Source of the DNA: Burkholderia pyrrocinia
GTDB lineage: Bacteria; Pseudomonadota; Gammaproteobacteria; Burkholderiales; Burkholderiaceae
DNA length: 64,000 bases
Direction of reading: 5' to 3'
Assembly: GCF_018417535.1 (NCBI RefSeq)
Contig: NZ_CP070979.1
Location: forward strand, 1,240,001 to 1,304,000
In this document: positions 1 through 9,159 of the stretch, in pieces
Layout of the letters: each line of letters starts with the position of its first letter
How positions within the stretch are numbered: the stretch's first letter is position 1
Program-made: the position numbers and the translations under genes
The notes under the pieces: generated by a model
What the model was told of the DNA's origin: nothing
Databases searched by the model: none
What the model saw: only the letters and a program-made list of their open reading frames with translations

Positions 1-1
1 C

Positions 2-868
2 AGCGCGCAGATCCTGCGCAGCATCGGCGTTGCCGATACGCTGTCCGCCGCTGGCGGGCTTGTGCAGCTCACGGTCGGCGTGCGTCGCCAGCAGGTGAGC
101 AGCCGCAACTTCGACACGTCCGGTGCGGAAACGTCGCACTACGACCAGGGTGCGACGACGCCGTCCGTCGCGCTCGTCGTCCGGCCGCTCGACCAGCTGT
201 CGTTCTATGCGAACTACATCGAGGCGTTGACGCCCGGTTCGGCACCGCCGCCCGATGCGGCGAACCCGAACCAGGTGTTCGCGCCGTTCAAGTCGAAGCA
301 ATACGAGGTCGGCACCAAGGTCGATTTCGGCAAGTTCGGCGCGACGCTCGGGCTGTTCCAGATCGACGTGCCGGGCGGGATCGTCGACCCGGTCAGCAAG
401 CTGTACAGCCTCAACGGGTTGCAGCGCAATCGCGGTCTCGAACTGTCCGGCTTCGGCGAAGTGACGCGCGGCGTGCGTTTGCTGGGCGGCGTCACGTGGC
501 TCGATGCGCGGCTGCGCCGCACGCAGGGGGGCCTGTACGACGGCAATCATGCGCTCGGCGCGCCGTCGCTGCAGGCCACGCTCGGCGCGGAATGGGATAC
601 GCCGTTCGTGCCGGGTGTCACGCTGACGAGCCGGATGATCCATACGGGGAAGGCGTACGTGAGCCAGGACAATACGCAGCACGTGCCGAGCTGGACGCGC
701 TTCGATCTGGGCGGTCGCTACGCGACGAAGGTCGCCGGCCGCGACGTGACGCTGCGCGCGAACGTGACGAACCTGTTCAACCGAGACTACTGGCAGGCGA
801 ACCCGACCGGGTATCTGTTCACGGGTGCGCCGCGCACGTTCTGGCTGTCGGTGTCGACCGACCTGTGA
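2..868 (+). CDS. TonB-dependent siderophore receptor, C-terminal part
   Basis: The open frame enters from the left edge and ends at a TGA at 866-868, so only about the last 288 residues of an outer-membrane receptor (usually 700-800) are present. The segment NVTNLFNRDYW near the end is the typical last-but-one strand motif of TonB-dependent barrels, and alternating hydrophobic strands run throughout. The receptor would import a ferric siderophore across the outer membrane using TonB energy. The downstream FecCD permeases, ATPase and binding protein fit this role. The plug domain and TonB box lie outside the window, so the siderophore cannot be named. Confidence 0.9.
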   Translation, partial: SAQILRSIGVADTLSAAGGLVQLTVGVRRQQVSSRNFDTSGAETSHYDQGATTPSVALVVRPLDQLSFYANYIEALTPGSAPPPDAANPNQVFAPFKSKQYEVGTKVDFGKFGATLGLFQIDVPGGIVDPVSKLYSLNGLQRNRGLELSGFGEVTRGVRLLGGVTWLDARLRRTQGGLYDGNHALGAPSLQATLGAEWDTPFVPGVTLTSRMIHTGKAYVSQDNTQHVPSWTRFDLGGRYATKVAGRDVTLRANVTNLFNRDYWQANPTGYLFTGAPRTFWLSVSTDL

Positions 869-920
869 TGGGCGGCACGGCCTGCCGATGGTTTGCCATT
901 CCGATTCTCACCGCCATTTC

Positions 921-1247
921 ATGAAACTTCATGGACAGTTCCGGCTCGACGCCCGGCGCATCGGCGTGCTCGCTGTGCAGCTCATCCTCACCCAGCTCGC
1001 GCTTGCGTTGTTCAACCAGTTACGCACGATGGTGACGGGCCTCGTGACGGGCACTGGCAATCCGGTCGCATTCGCGAGCGGGCGGGGCGACGCTGCACGG
1101 ATCATGCGTATCGTCCGTGCGAGCTTCGCGCTGTCGACGCTCGCCGCGCTCGCGTTCTGGCTGACCGCGACCGCGACGATGCTGCTGCGCACGTTCGAGT
1201 ACCGACTGGGTGCGTCGGCGAAACAGGCCGGAGCGACACGGTCATGA
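921..1247 (+). CDS. small two-helix membrane protein in siderophore operon
   Basis: A 108-residue protein starting at MKLHGQFRLD. The frame is open further upstream, but the 921 ATG gives a sensible product just after the receptor. It has two predicted membrane helices (about residues 15-35 and 66-92) joined by a loop with GTGNP. It lies 52 nt after the receptor stop and its own stop overlaps the next ATG (ATGA), so it is probably co-translated with the permease genes. I do not recognise a named family. Its place between receptor and permease suggests an accessory role in siderophore uptake, which is inference only. Confidence 0.65.
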   Translation: MKLHGQFRLDARRIGVLAVQLILTQLALALFNQLRTMVTGLVTGTGNPVAFASGRGDAARIMRIVRASFALSTLAALAFWLTATATMLLRTFEYRLGASAKQAGATRS

Positions 1248-2293
1248 ACGAACGGCCTGCGGCGGCGAAGCGCGTGCGTGTTTCGCGGCTGCGATCGGCT
1301 TCCGGTGGGCACGCACGTGTCGGTGCGATCATGCTTGTGCTGATCGTCGCTCTCGCTGCGATCACGCTCGCAAGCCTGTGCGCAGGCAACCTCGTGCTCG
1401 GTCCGGTCGCTGCGCTCGATGCGCTGGCCGGCGGCGACACGCCCGCCGCGCAGATCGTTCACGCGCTGCGGCTGCCTCGCCTGATCGCGGCACTGATGGT
1501 CGGCGCGAGCCTCGCGGTGGCCGGCGCGCTGATGCAAGGCATTACGCGCAATCCACTGGCCGATCCGACGCTGACGGGTGTCGTCAGCGGTGCGGCGCTC
1601 GCGGTCGTAGCGGCGACCGTGCTGGCGCCGGCCTGGTCCACCGGTACGCTTCCGTTCGTGGCGCTGGCCGGCGGCAGCATTGCGGCAACGCTCACGTTCG
1701 GGCTGGCGTGGCGCGCACGGCTGTCGCCATTGCGTCTCTCGCTGGCCGGGACGACGATAGCTGCGCTCGGCAGTGCGGGCGTCATCTCGCTGATGATCGT
1801 GGCGGGGCCGCAGGCCGGGCCGTTGTTCTACTGGCTGGCCGGCGGCTTCGCGGGCGTCGGCTGGCAACAGGTCGCGATGGTCGCGCCCTGGGCCGTCGCG
1901 GGGCTGGTTGCCGCTCTGGCAGGTGCGCGCGTGCTCGACACGCTCGCACTCGGCGACGAAGCGGCGCAGAGCGTCGGCCTCGATCTGCTGCGTTGGCGCC
2001 TGATTCTCGGCGGCATCGCGGTCGCGCTGTCGGCGTCGGGGGTCTCGATCGCGGGGCCGGTCGGCTTCGTCGGACTGTGCGTGCCGCATCTCGTACGCGT
2101 CGCGATCGGTGGCGGCTATCGGCGAACGCTGGCCGTGACGGCACTTGGCGGTGCGTTGCTTGTGTCGGCAGCGGATCTCGTCGCCCGTACGATTGCCGCG
2201 CCGCGCGAACTGCCGGTCGGCTTCCTGACCGCGCTGGTCGCGACCCCGTTGCTGATCGCGATGATTCGTCGCGATGAAGGCGCATCGTCATGA
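1244..2293 (+). CDS. FecCD-family siderophore ABC permease (first)
   Basis: A 349-residue polytopic inner-membrane protein. The hallmark FecCD segment GALMQGITRNPLADP is followed by a Gly/Ala-rich stretch, and GPVGFVGLCVPHLVR near the C-terminus is the conserved region that contacts the ATPase. It should form half of the channel that moves ferric siderophore from periplasm to cytoplasm. The start at 1244 is chosen because it overlaps the preceding stop as ATGA; the frame is open upstream but overlaps the previous gene. Its 3' end overlaps the next gene by 4 nt. Paired with the following FecCD protein, it probably works as a heterodimer. Confidence 0.92.
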   Translation: MNERPAAAKRVRVSRLRSASGGHARVGAIMLVLIVALAAITLASLCAGNLVLGPVAALDALAGGDTPAAQIVHALRLPRLIAALMVGASLAVAGALMQGITRNPLADPTLTGVVSGAALAVVAATVLAPAWSTGTLPFVALAGGSIAATLTFGLAWRARLSPLRLSLAGTTIAALGSAGVISLMIVAGPQAGPLFYWLAGGFAGVGWQQVAMVAPWAVAGLVAALAGARVLDTLALGDEAAQSVGLDLLRWRLILGGIAVALSASGVSIAGPVGFVGLCVPHLVRVAIGGGYRRTLAVTALGGALLVSAADLVARTIAAPRELPVGFLTALVATPLLIAMIRRDEGASS

Positions 2294-3360
2294 CGGGCAT
2301 TCCGATCCGGTCGATCCGTACGACGCGCTCATCGGGCATCGCCCGGTGGCGGATGTTTGCGCGTGGTGCAGGGTGGGCGGCGATCCTGATGCTGACGGTC
2401 GTTCTGTCGGTGCGTTTCGGTGCGGCCGATTTTCCGTTGACGTCGGCCGTGCAGGCGCTGATCCGTCGCGACGGCGCGCGCGACGTCGCCTTCGTGATGT
2501 GGGAGTTGCGCATGCCGCGCGTGCTGCTTGCGCTGATGATCGGCGCGCAACTGGCAGCGAGCGGGCTTGTGCTGCAGGCCGCGCTGCGCAACCCGCTCGC
2601 GGAACCCGGTGTGATCGGCGTGTCGTCCGGCGCGACGCTCGGCGTGATGTTGCTGCTGCTCGTCGCGAGCTTCGCGGATTCGCTCGATGGCAGCCGGCTC
2701 GACGCGTACGACATCACGTGGATGCCGCTCGTCGCGCAGGCGGGCGGCATCGGTGCGGCGCTGGGCGTCTATGCGCTGGCGTGGCGCAACGGCACGGCAC
2801 CGTTCCGGCTGATTATGACAGGCGTCGCGGTTAGCGCTGCGATGTACGCGGTTGCGATGACGATACTCGCAGGCTGGGGTTCGAGCCGTATCGAGGTGCT
2901 GCTGACGTGGCTTGCCGGCAACCTCTACGCGCGTGGCTGGCAACACGTGCTGCTGCTCGCCCCGTGGACCGTGGCGACGATTGCGTTGCTGCCGGTGGTG
3001 CTGCCGGCGGTGCAGGTGCTGTCGCTCGGCGACGACGCGGCGACGAGCGTCGGCCTGGACGTCGAGCGCTGGCGTCTCGCCGCAATCGTCTATGCAGGCT
3101 TCGCGGCCGCCGGTGCGGTGGCGATCGCCGGTCCGGTCGCATTCGTCGGCCTGATCGCGCCACATCTCGCCCGGCTCGCCGCGGGCGGTTCGCTCGCGCG
3201 ACAGGCGCCGTTCGCGCTCCTTTGCGGCGCGTTGATCACGGCGCTTGCGGACCTGACCGGCCGCGTCGTCGTTGCGCCGGCCGAAATTCCCGTGGGGGCG
3301 GTCACCGCGCTGTTCGGCGCGCCGCTCTTTCTTTATCTGCTGTCCCGGTCTTCACGATGA
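2290..3360 (+). CDS. FecCD-family siderophore ABC permease (second)
   Basis: A 356-residue membrane protein with the same signatures as its neighbour: LQAALRNPLAEPGVIG, GPVAFVGLIAPHLARL and a C-terminal PVGAVTALFGAPLFL. It overlaps the upstream permease (ATGA at 2290) and the downstream ATPase (ATG at 3357), so four genes are translationally coupled. Known FecCD systems use either two such permeases or one fused protein; here they are separate. Inner-membrane channel for iron-siderophore uptake; substrate unknown. Confidence 0.92.
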   Translation: MTGIPIRSIRTTRSSGIARWRMFARGAGWAAILMLTVVLSVRFGAADFPLTSAVQALIRRDGARDVAFVMWELRMPRVLLALMIGAQLAASGLVLQAALRNPLAEPGVIGVSSGATLGVMLLLLVASFADSLDGSRLDAYDITWMPLVAQAGGIGAALGVYALAWRNGTAPFRLIMTGVAVSAAMYAVAMTILAGWGSSRIEVLLTWLAGNLYARGWQHVLLLAPWTVATIALLPVVLPAVQVLSLGDDAATSVGLDVERWRLAAIVYAGFAAAGAVAIAGPVAFVGLIAPHLARLAAGGSLARQAPFALLCGALITALADLTGRVVVAPAEIPVGAVTALFGAPLFLYLLSRSSR

Positions 3361-4214
3361 CACTCGTTGCCCGCGATCTTTCGCTCGGATATGGCCCGTG
3401 CCGCATCGTCGACAATCTGTCGCTGTCTGTCGAACCCGGCCGGATCACCGTGCTGCTCGGTCCGAACGGCTCGGGCAAGAGCACGCTGCTGCGCGCGCTG
3501 GGCGGCCTGCTCGCGCCGCGCGGCGGCGATGCGTTGCTCGACGGCGTGTCGCTTCGGCAATGGCCGCGTCGCAGGCTCGCGCGGCGCATCGCGTTCCTGG
3601 CCCAAACGCAGGACATTCCGCCCGGCTTGAAGGTACAGGAGCTGGTTCGCCACGGACGGTTCGCGCACCGGAACTGGCTGCGTGGAGAAACAGACGATGA
3701 TCGCGACGCGGTCGAATGGGCGCTGGAGATGACCGGTCTGGTGCCGATGCGCGATCGCCCGCTCGTTGCGCTGTCGGGCGGCGAGCGTCAGCGTGTCTGG
3801 ATTGCGATGGCGCTTGCGCAGCGCGCCGACATACTCCTGCTCGACGAACCGACGACCTATCTCGACCTCGGCCACCAATTCGACGTGATGCAGACGCTGC
3901 GGCGGCTCAACGAGGAATTCGGGCTGACGCTGGTGATGTCGCTGCACGACCTGAACCAGGCGATGCGTTTCGCGGACCGGGCGATCGTGATGCGCGACGG
4001 GCGGCTGGTTGCAGATGGCGAGCCGGTGGACGTGCTGACGCCGGCGTTCATCGCGGACGTATTCCAGGTGCGCAGCGAGCGGCTGCATGGCGCGAGCGAC
4101 GGCGTGCCGGTTTGCCATCCGCTCGGTTATGCCGGACCACGCCATGAGCGGGGTGTGGTCCGGCAGGACGTCGGCACCGCCGTATCGTCGATCGAAGAGG
4201 CTGGCGATGATTGA
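3357..4214 (+). CDS. siderophore ABC transporter ATPase
   Basis: A 285-residue FecE/FhuC-type ATPase. Walker A is GPNGSGKS (residues 35-42), the signature is LSGGERQRVWIAMALAQ, and Walker B is ILLLDEPTTYLDL followed by the switch histidine in SLHDLNQAM. The 3357 ATG overlaps the permease stop. A tail of about 40 residues after the ATPase core (SERLHGASDG onward) is longer than in many homologues and carries no motif I recognise. It powers the two FecCD permeases, and its stop overlaps the binding-protein start by 8 nt. Confidence 0.93.
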   Translation: MTLVARDLSLGYGPCRIVDNLSLSVEPGRITVLLGPNGSGKSTLLRALGGLLAPRGGDALLDGVSLRQWPRRRLARRIAFLAQTQDIPPGLKVQELVRHGRFAHRNWLRGETDDDRDAVEWALEMTGLVPMRDRPLVALSGGERQRVWIAMALAQRADILLLDEPTTYLDLGHQFDVMQTLRRLNEEFGLTLVMSLHDLNQAMRFADRAIVMRDGRLVADGEPVDVLTPAFIADVFQVRSERLHGASDGVPVCHPLGYAGPRHERGVVRQDVGTAVSSIEEAGDD

Positions 4215-5190
4215 CCGCAAGCGTCGCGTGCTGTCGTTGTCGTTGCCGGCTTCGCTTGCGTCGCTGCTCGCGCGGCCCGTTCGCGCGGCGGTACGACAGA
4301 CGCCGTACAGCGTCGTCGACGATCGCGGCGCGACGCAGCGCTTCGATACCGCGCCGAGCCGGCTTGCTGCGATTTCGTACTTCGGTGCCGATACCGCGCT
4401 GGCGCTCGGCGTACAGCCGATCGCGTCTACGTTTCTCGTGCGAGGCCGGCGTCCGGCCTATCTTCTGGACAGGATGAATCGCGTGATCGACCTGGGGCAG
4501 CGCGCGAGTCCGAATCTGGAATTGCTGGCGAGCGCTCACGCGGATTTGATCGTCGCGATCCGCCGCTACACCGAAGCGAATGCGGTGCGGCTTCAGCAGA
4601 TCGCGCCGTACCTTGCGCTCGATCTCGAGGTTGGCGAAGACAGCGATCGCGGCATCGCGCTTGTCGGGGCAGCGCTGGGTCGTGCCGAGGCCGCGGCCGC
4701 GATTAACCGGCGTTTTGCCGATGTGCTGGCGGGATTCCGCGCGCGCGCACGATTGCGCCTCGCGCCGCGCTATCTGTTCGTCTGGGGGGCGGGCGTCGCG
4801 CCGTGGGCGTTCTACGACGAGAACATGACCTGCTCGTTGCTGAATGCGCTGGGCGGCGTCAACATCGCGGGGCGCAATCCGCTGCCGTCGCATCGCGACA
4901 ATACGGCGTTCCAGATGAGCCTCGAGACGTTGTTGCTCGCGAAGCCCGACACGATCTTCGTCTACGACGACAGCGGGCGACGCAGCTTCGAGACGAATTC
5001 CGTGTGGCGGCACCTGGCGTCGACGCGCCGGGTGAGGATCGTGAGCGTGGGCGATCACTGGATCGAATCGTTCGGTCCGATTGCACGGCATGCGGTGCTG
5101 GCTGAAGCGGCCGCGTTCATGCATCCGGGCTTGTTCGCGCCCCCGGACTTGCGGGAGATCGCGTCATCATATTTGAGACGTGTGGATTGA
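4207..5190 (+). CDS. periplasmic iron-siderophore binding protein
   Basis: A 327-residue FecB/FhuD-type solute-binding protein. The N-terminus has a basic region with KRRVLSLSLP and a hydrophobic stretch ending in RPVRAA, an export signal that might use the Tat pathway. No lipobox cysteine is seen, so it is probably soluble in the periplasm. The body has the class III binding-protein pattern: RLAAISYFGADTALALGV, then SPNLELLASAHADLIVA. It is the last gene of the uptake operon, overlapping the ATPase gene by 8 nt. It would deliver ferric siderophore to the FecCD channel. Confidence 0.88.
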   Translation: MIDRKRRVLSLSLPASLASLLARPVRAAVRQTPYSVVDDRGATQRFDTAPSRLAAISYFGADTALALGVQPIASTFLVRGRRPAYLLDRMNRVIDLGQRASPNLELLASAHADLIVAIRRYTEANAVRLQQIAPYLALDLEVGEDSDRGIALVGAALGRAEAAAAINRRFADVLAGFRARARLRLAPRYLFVWGAGVAPWAFYDENMTCSLLNALGGVNIAGRNPLPSHRDNTAFQMSLETLLLAKPDTIFVYDDSGRRSFETNSVWRHLASTRRVRIVSVGDHWIESFGPIARHAVLAEAAAFMHPGLFAPPDLREIASSYLRRVD

Positions 5191-5511
5191 CGCGCTGTGC
5201 CGGGGCGTAACGGTCGCGACGAGATCGTGCAGGTGCGTTCGCGAGTACAGACGCAAAGAGGTTCGTCAACGACCGAAGCAATCCGGGCATGCTGTCCACG
5301 GGGAGCAGGTTCGAGCTTGCCGTGCATGTGGCAGCTGGCCGGCGCGAAGGAGGGTGGTGACGCGAGGGACGCGCCGGCGGCCAGCCTCCGGAGATCATGA
5401 CCGGTGGCCACGGGCCGCAACCGGCCCGTTCGACATCGCTGCCCGGATCGTCGACAATCCGCTGCGTGCACCGCGCCCACCGGCGCAAGGCAGCCCGACA
5501 GAGAATCCTCG
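5191..5511. other. intergenic region after siderophore operon
   Basis: A 321-nt stretch with no convincing gene. Frames that stay open have neither a recognisable product nor a good ribosome site. Its only structure is the GC-rich hairpin listed separately near 5410. Confidence 0.5.
5410..5429. terminator. GC-rich hairpin, possible weak terminator
   Basis: Perfect 8-bp stem (ACGGGCCG / CGGCCCGT) around a CAAC loop, 220 nt after the siderophore operon stop. It lacks a run of T residues, so it is at best a weak or Rho-assisted terminator. Confidence 0.3.
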
Positions 5512-5865
5512 ATGACCGGCATATCCATCAGGTCCGCCAATATCGACGATGCGCAGGCGATCGCCGATTTTCACGTCAAGGTCTGGCGGCATACCTATCG
5601 GGATCTCGCACCGGCGCAAGCGCATGCCGTCCTCGACGAGCACTACCGCGGCAGGAAATGGCAGGAGAAACTGGCGTCGAACGACGGCGATCAGTTGGTG
5701 CTCGTCGCGCCGTCGGAACCGATCTTCGACGGCCGTGGCGAGATCAAATTCCTGTATGTCGATCCCGAATTCAAGCATCGCTGCATCGGCCGCACGCTGC
5801 GTGCACAACTCGCGGCGCATTTGATGCGGTGCATCACGCGAGGCACGCTCGCAGCCACGACGTGA
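5512..5865 (+). pseudogene. shortened GNAT-family N-acetyltransferase
   Basis: A 117-residue frame starting MTGISIRSANIDDAQAIADF, the usual opening of a GNAT acetyltransferase (normally 150-180 residues). The N-terminal helices and the acetyl-CoA strand (GRGEIKFLYVDPEFKHRCIGRTL) are there, but the stretch between VLVAPSEP and GRGEI lacks the usual beta strands 2-3 (the AEx-G-x-VVGF region). The end runs out as RCITRGTLAATT without the last strands. The acetyl-CoA loop reads KHRCIG where most have a Gly-rich loop. An internal deletion plus a lost 3' end, overlapped by the convergent LysR gene, make it a likely remnant. A small active variant cannot be excluded. Confidence 0.6.
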
Positions 5866-6712
5866 ACGCGGTCACGAGCGGCGTGTCGGTCAGCTCGTGA
5901 CGCGTGACGAGATAGTACGCATGACGTGACGGCACCGTTGCGCTGAACGGCCGCACGAGCGTGCCGTCGATCAGGTCGTCGCGCACGGACAGGCTGTCGC
6001 CGAGCGCGACGCCTTGCCCGTGCACCGCGGCTTCGACGCCGATGTGCGCGTTGCCGATTTCGAGGATGCGGATGCCCGGCAGCTTGTCGGCGTTCGCCTC
6101 CGCCAGCCAGCGCATCCACGAGCCCGCATGCTCGCAGAACAGCGTGCGTCCGGCGAGATCCTGCACCTTGCGGATCGCATCGGGCCCGTTCATCAACGCC
6201 GGGCTCACGACCGGGAACAGCGCCGGATGCGCGAGCAGCTCGACGTGCCGGTTGCGCCAGTTGCCTTCCCCGTAGCGGATGCATACGTCGACGTCCGGCG
6301 AATAGATCTCGCGTTCGTCGTTCGACGGAATCACCTTCAGGTGAATCCCCGGATAGCGTTCGAGAAAATCGCCGATGTGCCGGGCGAGCCAGCGCGACGT
6401 CAGCGACAGCGGCGTCGACACGACGAGGTCGCCGACGGCGGCCGGCGAATCGAGCCTGACGGTCGCGTTCGCGATCATGTCGAACGCGGTGCCGACCGGC
6501 TCCAGCAGCGCCTCGCCTTCGGGCGTGAGCTTCACGCGGGCCTTTGATCGGACGAATAGCGCGACGCCGAGCGTGCTTTCGAGAATGCGGATCTGGTGGC
6601 TGACCGCGCTCGCGGTCACGTGCAGTTCGTCGGCGGCCGCCGACACGCTGCCGCGCCGGGCGGCGGCTTCGAACGCGCGAAGCGGGTTCAGCGGGGGCAG
6701 GCGGTTGCGCAT
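5834..6712 (-). CDS. LysR-family regulator (GcvA-like) of the divergent lyase operon
   Basis: A 292-residue protein beginning MRNRLPPLNPLRAFEAAARR, with the winged-helix segment SVSAAADELHVTASAVSHQIRILE and a substrate-binding domain. The reading frame also allows an ATG at 6754, but MRNRLPPLNPL is the usual opening of this subfamily, and the 6754 codon lies inside the motif TGAGAAAAATTTCA that recurs at another LysR-controlled promoter, so 6712 is preferred. It is divergent from the lyase operon at 6839 and should control it. Its 3' end overlaps the acetyltransferase remnant by 32 nt. Confidence 0.88.
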   Translation of the reverse strand: MRNRLPPLNPLRAFEAAARRGSVSAAADELHVTASAVSHQIRILESTLGVALFVRSKARVKLTPEGEALLEPVGTAFDMIANATVRLDSPAAVGDLVVSTPLSLTSRWLARHIGDFLERYPGIHLKVIPSNDEREIYSPDVDVCIRYGEGNWRNRHVELLAHPALFPVVSPALMNGPDAIRKVQDLAGRTLFCEHAGSWMRWLAEANADKLPGIRILEIGNAHIGVEAAVHGQGVALGDSLSVRDDLIDGTLVRPFSATVPSRHAYYLVTRHELTDTPLVTAFTSWLRACLA

Positions 6713-6739
6713 CGGCGGGCGCGTCGGAGGCGACGGTGC

Positions 6740-6796
6740 TGAGAAAAATTTCATTTAAGCGGATTCAATTTCTCGCTACAACAAAAAAAATTGAAT
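6740..6796. promoter_or_regulatory. LysR operator region between divergent genes
   Basis: Contains TGAGAAAAATTTCA (6740-6753) and a perfect 9-bp inverted repeat, ATTCAATTT (6763-6771) and AAATTGAAT (6788-6796), with a 16-nt spacer. It is the most AT-rich stretch around and sits exactly between the LysR gene and the divergent operon. Binding by this LysR is inference from position and symmetry. Confidence 0.6.
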
Positions 6797-6838
6797 GCCT
6801 ACAGTGGGGGCAATCCAACCGAGTCGAGGTCGACCGCA

Positions 6839-8272
6839 ATGAGCCTTACCGAACCGATCGAACGCCTGTGGGGCGGCCGCTTCCAGTCGGAACCGTCCGA
6901 CGCGCTGCAGAACCTGTCCCGCTCCGATCCGAGTTTCTACCGCCTCGTGCCGTACGATCTGGCGGGCTCCCGTGCGCATGCGCGCGAGTTGAACCGCGCC
7001 GGCATAGTGAACGACGACGACCTCGCGCAGTTGCTGGCCGCGATGGACGGCATCGCACGCGACTACGCGGCCGGCGCGATCGCGCCGTCGCTCGGCGACG
7101 AGGACGTGCATACCTTCCTCGAGCGCGTGCTCACGCAGCGGCTGCCGGCGCTCGGCGGCAAGCTGCGCGCCGGGCGTTCGCGCAACGACCAGGCGGCGAA
7201 CGACCTGCGCCTGTACCTGCGCGACAAGGCGCGCCAGCTCGTGCGCGGCGTGCTCGAGCTGCAGCAGGCGCTGGTCGGCCAGGCGAGCCGGCACGTCGAC
7301 ACGGTGACCGCCGGCTTCACCCACCTGCAGCCCGCGCAGCCGATCGTGTTCGGCCATCAGTTGCTGGCGCACGCGCAGTCGCTGTATCGCGACGCCGACC
7401 GCCTGGTCGACTGGGACCGCCGCACCGCGCGCTCGCCGCTCGGCGCGGCCGCGCTGGCGGGCTCGGCGATCTGCGTGCGGCCCGAGCTGTCCGCGCAGGA
7501 GCTTGGTTACGACGCGCCGTGCGAGAACTCGATCGACGCGGTGGCTGCGCGCGATCACGTCGCCGAATTCGCGTTCGTCGCGAGCATGCTGGCCGTGAAC
7601 CTGTCCCGCCTGTCGGAAGAGGTGATCCTGTGGACGTCGCGACAATTCCGCTGGGTGGAACTCGACGATGGTTATGCGACGGGCAGCTCGATCATGCCGC
7701 AGAAGAAGAACCCGGACATCGCGGAGCTCACGCGCGGCAAGGCGGGGCGCCTGATCGGCAACCTGACGGGCCTGCTCGCGACGCTGAAGTCGCTGCCGCT
7801 CGCGTACAACCGCGATCTCGCGGAAGACAAGATCGCCGCGTTCGATTCGATCGATACGCTCGAACTCGTGCTGCCGGCGATGGCGGGGATGATCCGCACG
7901 ATGCGCGTGAACGTCGACGAGATGCGTCGCCAGGCGCCGCTCGGCTTCACGCTCGCGACCGAGGTCGCGGACTGGCTTGCGCTGACCGGCGTGCCGTTCA
8001 GCGAAGCGCACGAGATCACCGGCGCGCTCGTGCGCGCGTGCGAACGCGACGGCATCGAGCTCGCGGACGCCAGCGCGGAACAACTGCAGGCCGTCGACCC
8101 GCGCCTCGCGCCGGCGGTGCGCGCGCATCTGACGCTCGACGCGGCCGTCGCCGCGCGCGGCGGTGCGGGCGGCACGTCGCCCGCGCGCGTGCGCGAACAG
8201 ATCGGCCGCCTGAGCGACGCGATCGAGCGCCAGGCCGCATGGGCGGCCGACTACCGGGGGCCGTCATGCTGA
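6839..8272 (+). CDS. argH: argininosuccinate lyase homologue (aspartase/fumarase superfamily)
   Basis: 477 residues starting [15 protein letters not shown]. The superfamily signature [20 protein letters not shown] is complete, as are [19 protein letters not shown] and [19 protein letters not shown], which carries the catalytic histidine region. The ATG at 6839 follows GAGGTCG at a suitable distance; a TTG 48 nt upstream would add residues unlike the family. The enzyme should cleave a C-N bond to release fumarate from a succinyl-amino compound. Its neighbours are an amino-acid ABC transporter, two deacetylase-like proteins and an MmgE/PrpD protein rather than arginine-biosynthesis genes, so it is more likely a catabolic paralogue than the housekeeping enzyme. 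Its stop overlaps the permease start by 7 nt. Confidence 0.88.
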   Translation: MSLTEPIERLWGGRFQSEPSDALQNLSRSDPSFYRLVPYDLAGSRAHARELNRAGIVNDDDLAQLLAAMDGIARDYAAGAIAPSLGDEDVHTFLERVLTQRLPALGGKLRAGRSRNDQAANDLRLYLRDKARQLVRGVLELQQALVGQASRHVDTVTAGFTHLQPAQPIVFGHQLLAHAQSLYRDADRLVDWDRRTARSPLGAAALAGSAICVRPELSAQELGYDAPCENSIDAVAARDHVAEFAFVASMLAVNLSRLSEEVILWTSRQFRWVELDDGYATGSSIMPQKKNPDIAELTRGKAGRLIGNLTGLLATLKSLPLAYNRDLAEDKIAAFDSIDTLELVLPAMAGMIRTMRVNVDEMRRQAPLGFTLATEVADWLALTGVPFSEAHEITGALVRACERDGIELADASAEQLQAVDPRLAPAVRAHLTLDAAVAARGGAGGTSPARVREQIGRLSDAIERQAAWAADYRGPSC

Positions 8273-9159
8273 GCGCATCCGATTCGCGCCGTCTCGACGG
8301 CGCACCCGGGCCGGCCGGCGCCGCGGCAGACGATACCGCCGGCCTCGTGCGCGTGCGCCGGCGCTACTGGGGCCGCTATGTCGCGTCGATCGCGATCATT
8401 GCCGCGCTCGCCTACGTGGCCGCCGCGTTCGCGCGCGGACAGATCGAGTGGCGCGTCGTCGGCCAGTTCCTGACCGCACGCTCGATCCTGACGGGGCTCG
8501 GCAACACGATCGTGATGACCGTCCTCGCGATGACGCTCGGCGTCGTGCTCGGCGTCGTCACCGCGGTGATGCGGCTGTCGTCGAACCCGGTGCTCGGCGC
8601 GATCGCGCAGGGCTACATCTGGCTGTTCCGCGGCACGCCGGTGATCCTGCAACTGCTGCTGTGGTTCAACCTCGCGCTGGTGTTTCCGACGCTCGGCATC
8701 CCGGGTATCGCCGAATTCCGGACCGTCGACGTGATGACGCCGTTCCTCGCGGCGGTGCTCGGACTCGGCATCAACCAGGGCGCGTATACGTCGGAAGTCG
8801 TGCGCGCGGGGCTGCTGTCGGTCGACACCGGCCAGTACGAGGCCGCGAAATCGATCGGCATGCCGCGCCTGCAGGCGCTGCGCCGGATCATCCTGCCGCA
8901 GGCGATGCGCGTGATCGTGCCGCCGATCGGCAACGAGCTGATCGGCATGGTCAAGCTGACCTCGCTCGCGAGCGTCGTGCAGTACGCGGAGATGCTGCAC
9001 AACGCGCAGAACATCTACTACGCGAACGCCCGCGTGATCGAGCTGCTGATCGTCGCGGGCATCTGGTATCTCGCGGTCGTCACCGTGCTGTCGCTCGCGC
9101 AGGCGCGCGTCGAACGGCGCTTTGCGCGCGGCGCGGGTCGCGCGGCGGGCCGCGCATGA
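8266..9159 (+). CDS. polar amino-acid ABC transporter permease
   Basis: 297 residues with the HisM/GlnP permease pattern: [33 protein letters not shown], and the EAA-loop segment [33 protein letters not shown]. About 45 N-terminal residues precede the first helix. One permease in the operon implies a homodimeric channel. It overlaps both neighbours (start 8266 in the lyase, stop over the ATPase ATG), so the genes are co-translated. Expected to pass a polar amino-acid-like compound into the cytoplasm. Confidence 0.92.
   Translation: MLSASDSRRLDGAPGPAGAAADDTAGLVRVRRRYWGRYVASIAIIAALAYVAAAFARGQIEWRVVGQFLTARSILTGLGNTIVMTVLAMTLGVVLGVVTAVMRLSSNPVLGAIAQGYIWLFRGTPVILQLLLWFNLALVFPTLGIPGIAEFRTVDVMTPFLAAVLGLGINQGAYTSEVVRAGLLSVDTGQYEAAKSIGMPRLQALRRIILPQAMRVIVPPIGNELIGMVKLTSLASVVQYAEMLHNAQNIYYANARVIELLIVAGIWYLAVVTVLSLAQARVERRFARGAGRAAGRA

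Noticed and set aside
929..2089. A 1.2-kb open frame on the minus strand
   Set aside because: Antisense to the small membrane protein and first permease; Arg/Gln/Asp-rich shadow sequence.
5410..5429. Strong intrinsic terminator after the siderophore operon
   Set aside because: A perfect stem but no T run; recorded only as a weak candidate.
6839..8272. The lyase as the housekeeping arginine-biosynthesis enzyme
   Set aside because: The sequence motifs fit, but it sits within a LysR-controlled transport and hydrolase operon without other arginine genes. Kept as argininosuccinate-lyase homologue only.
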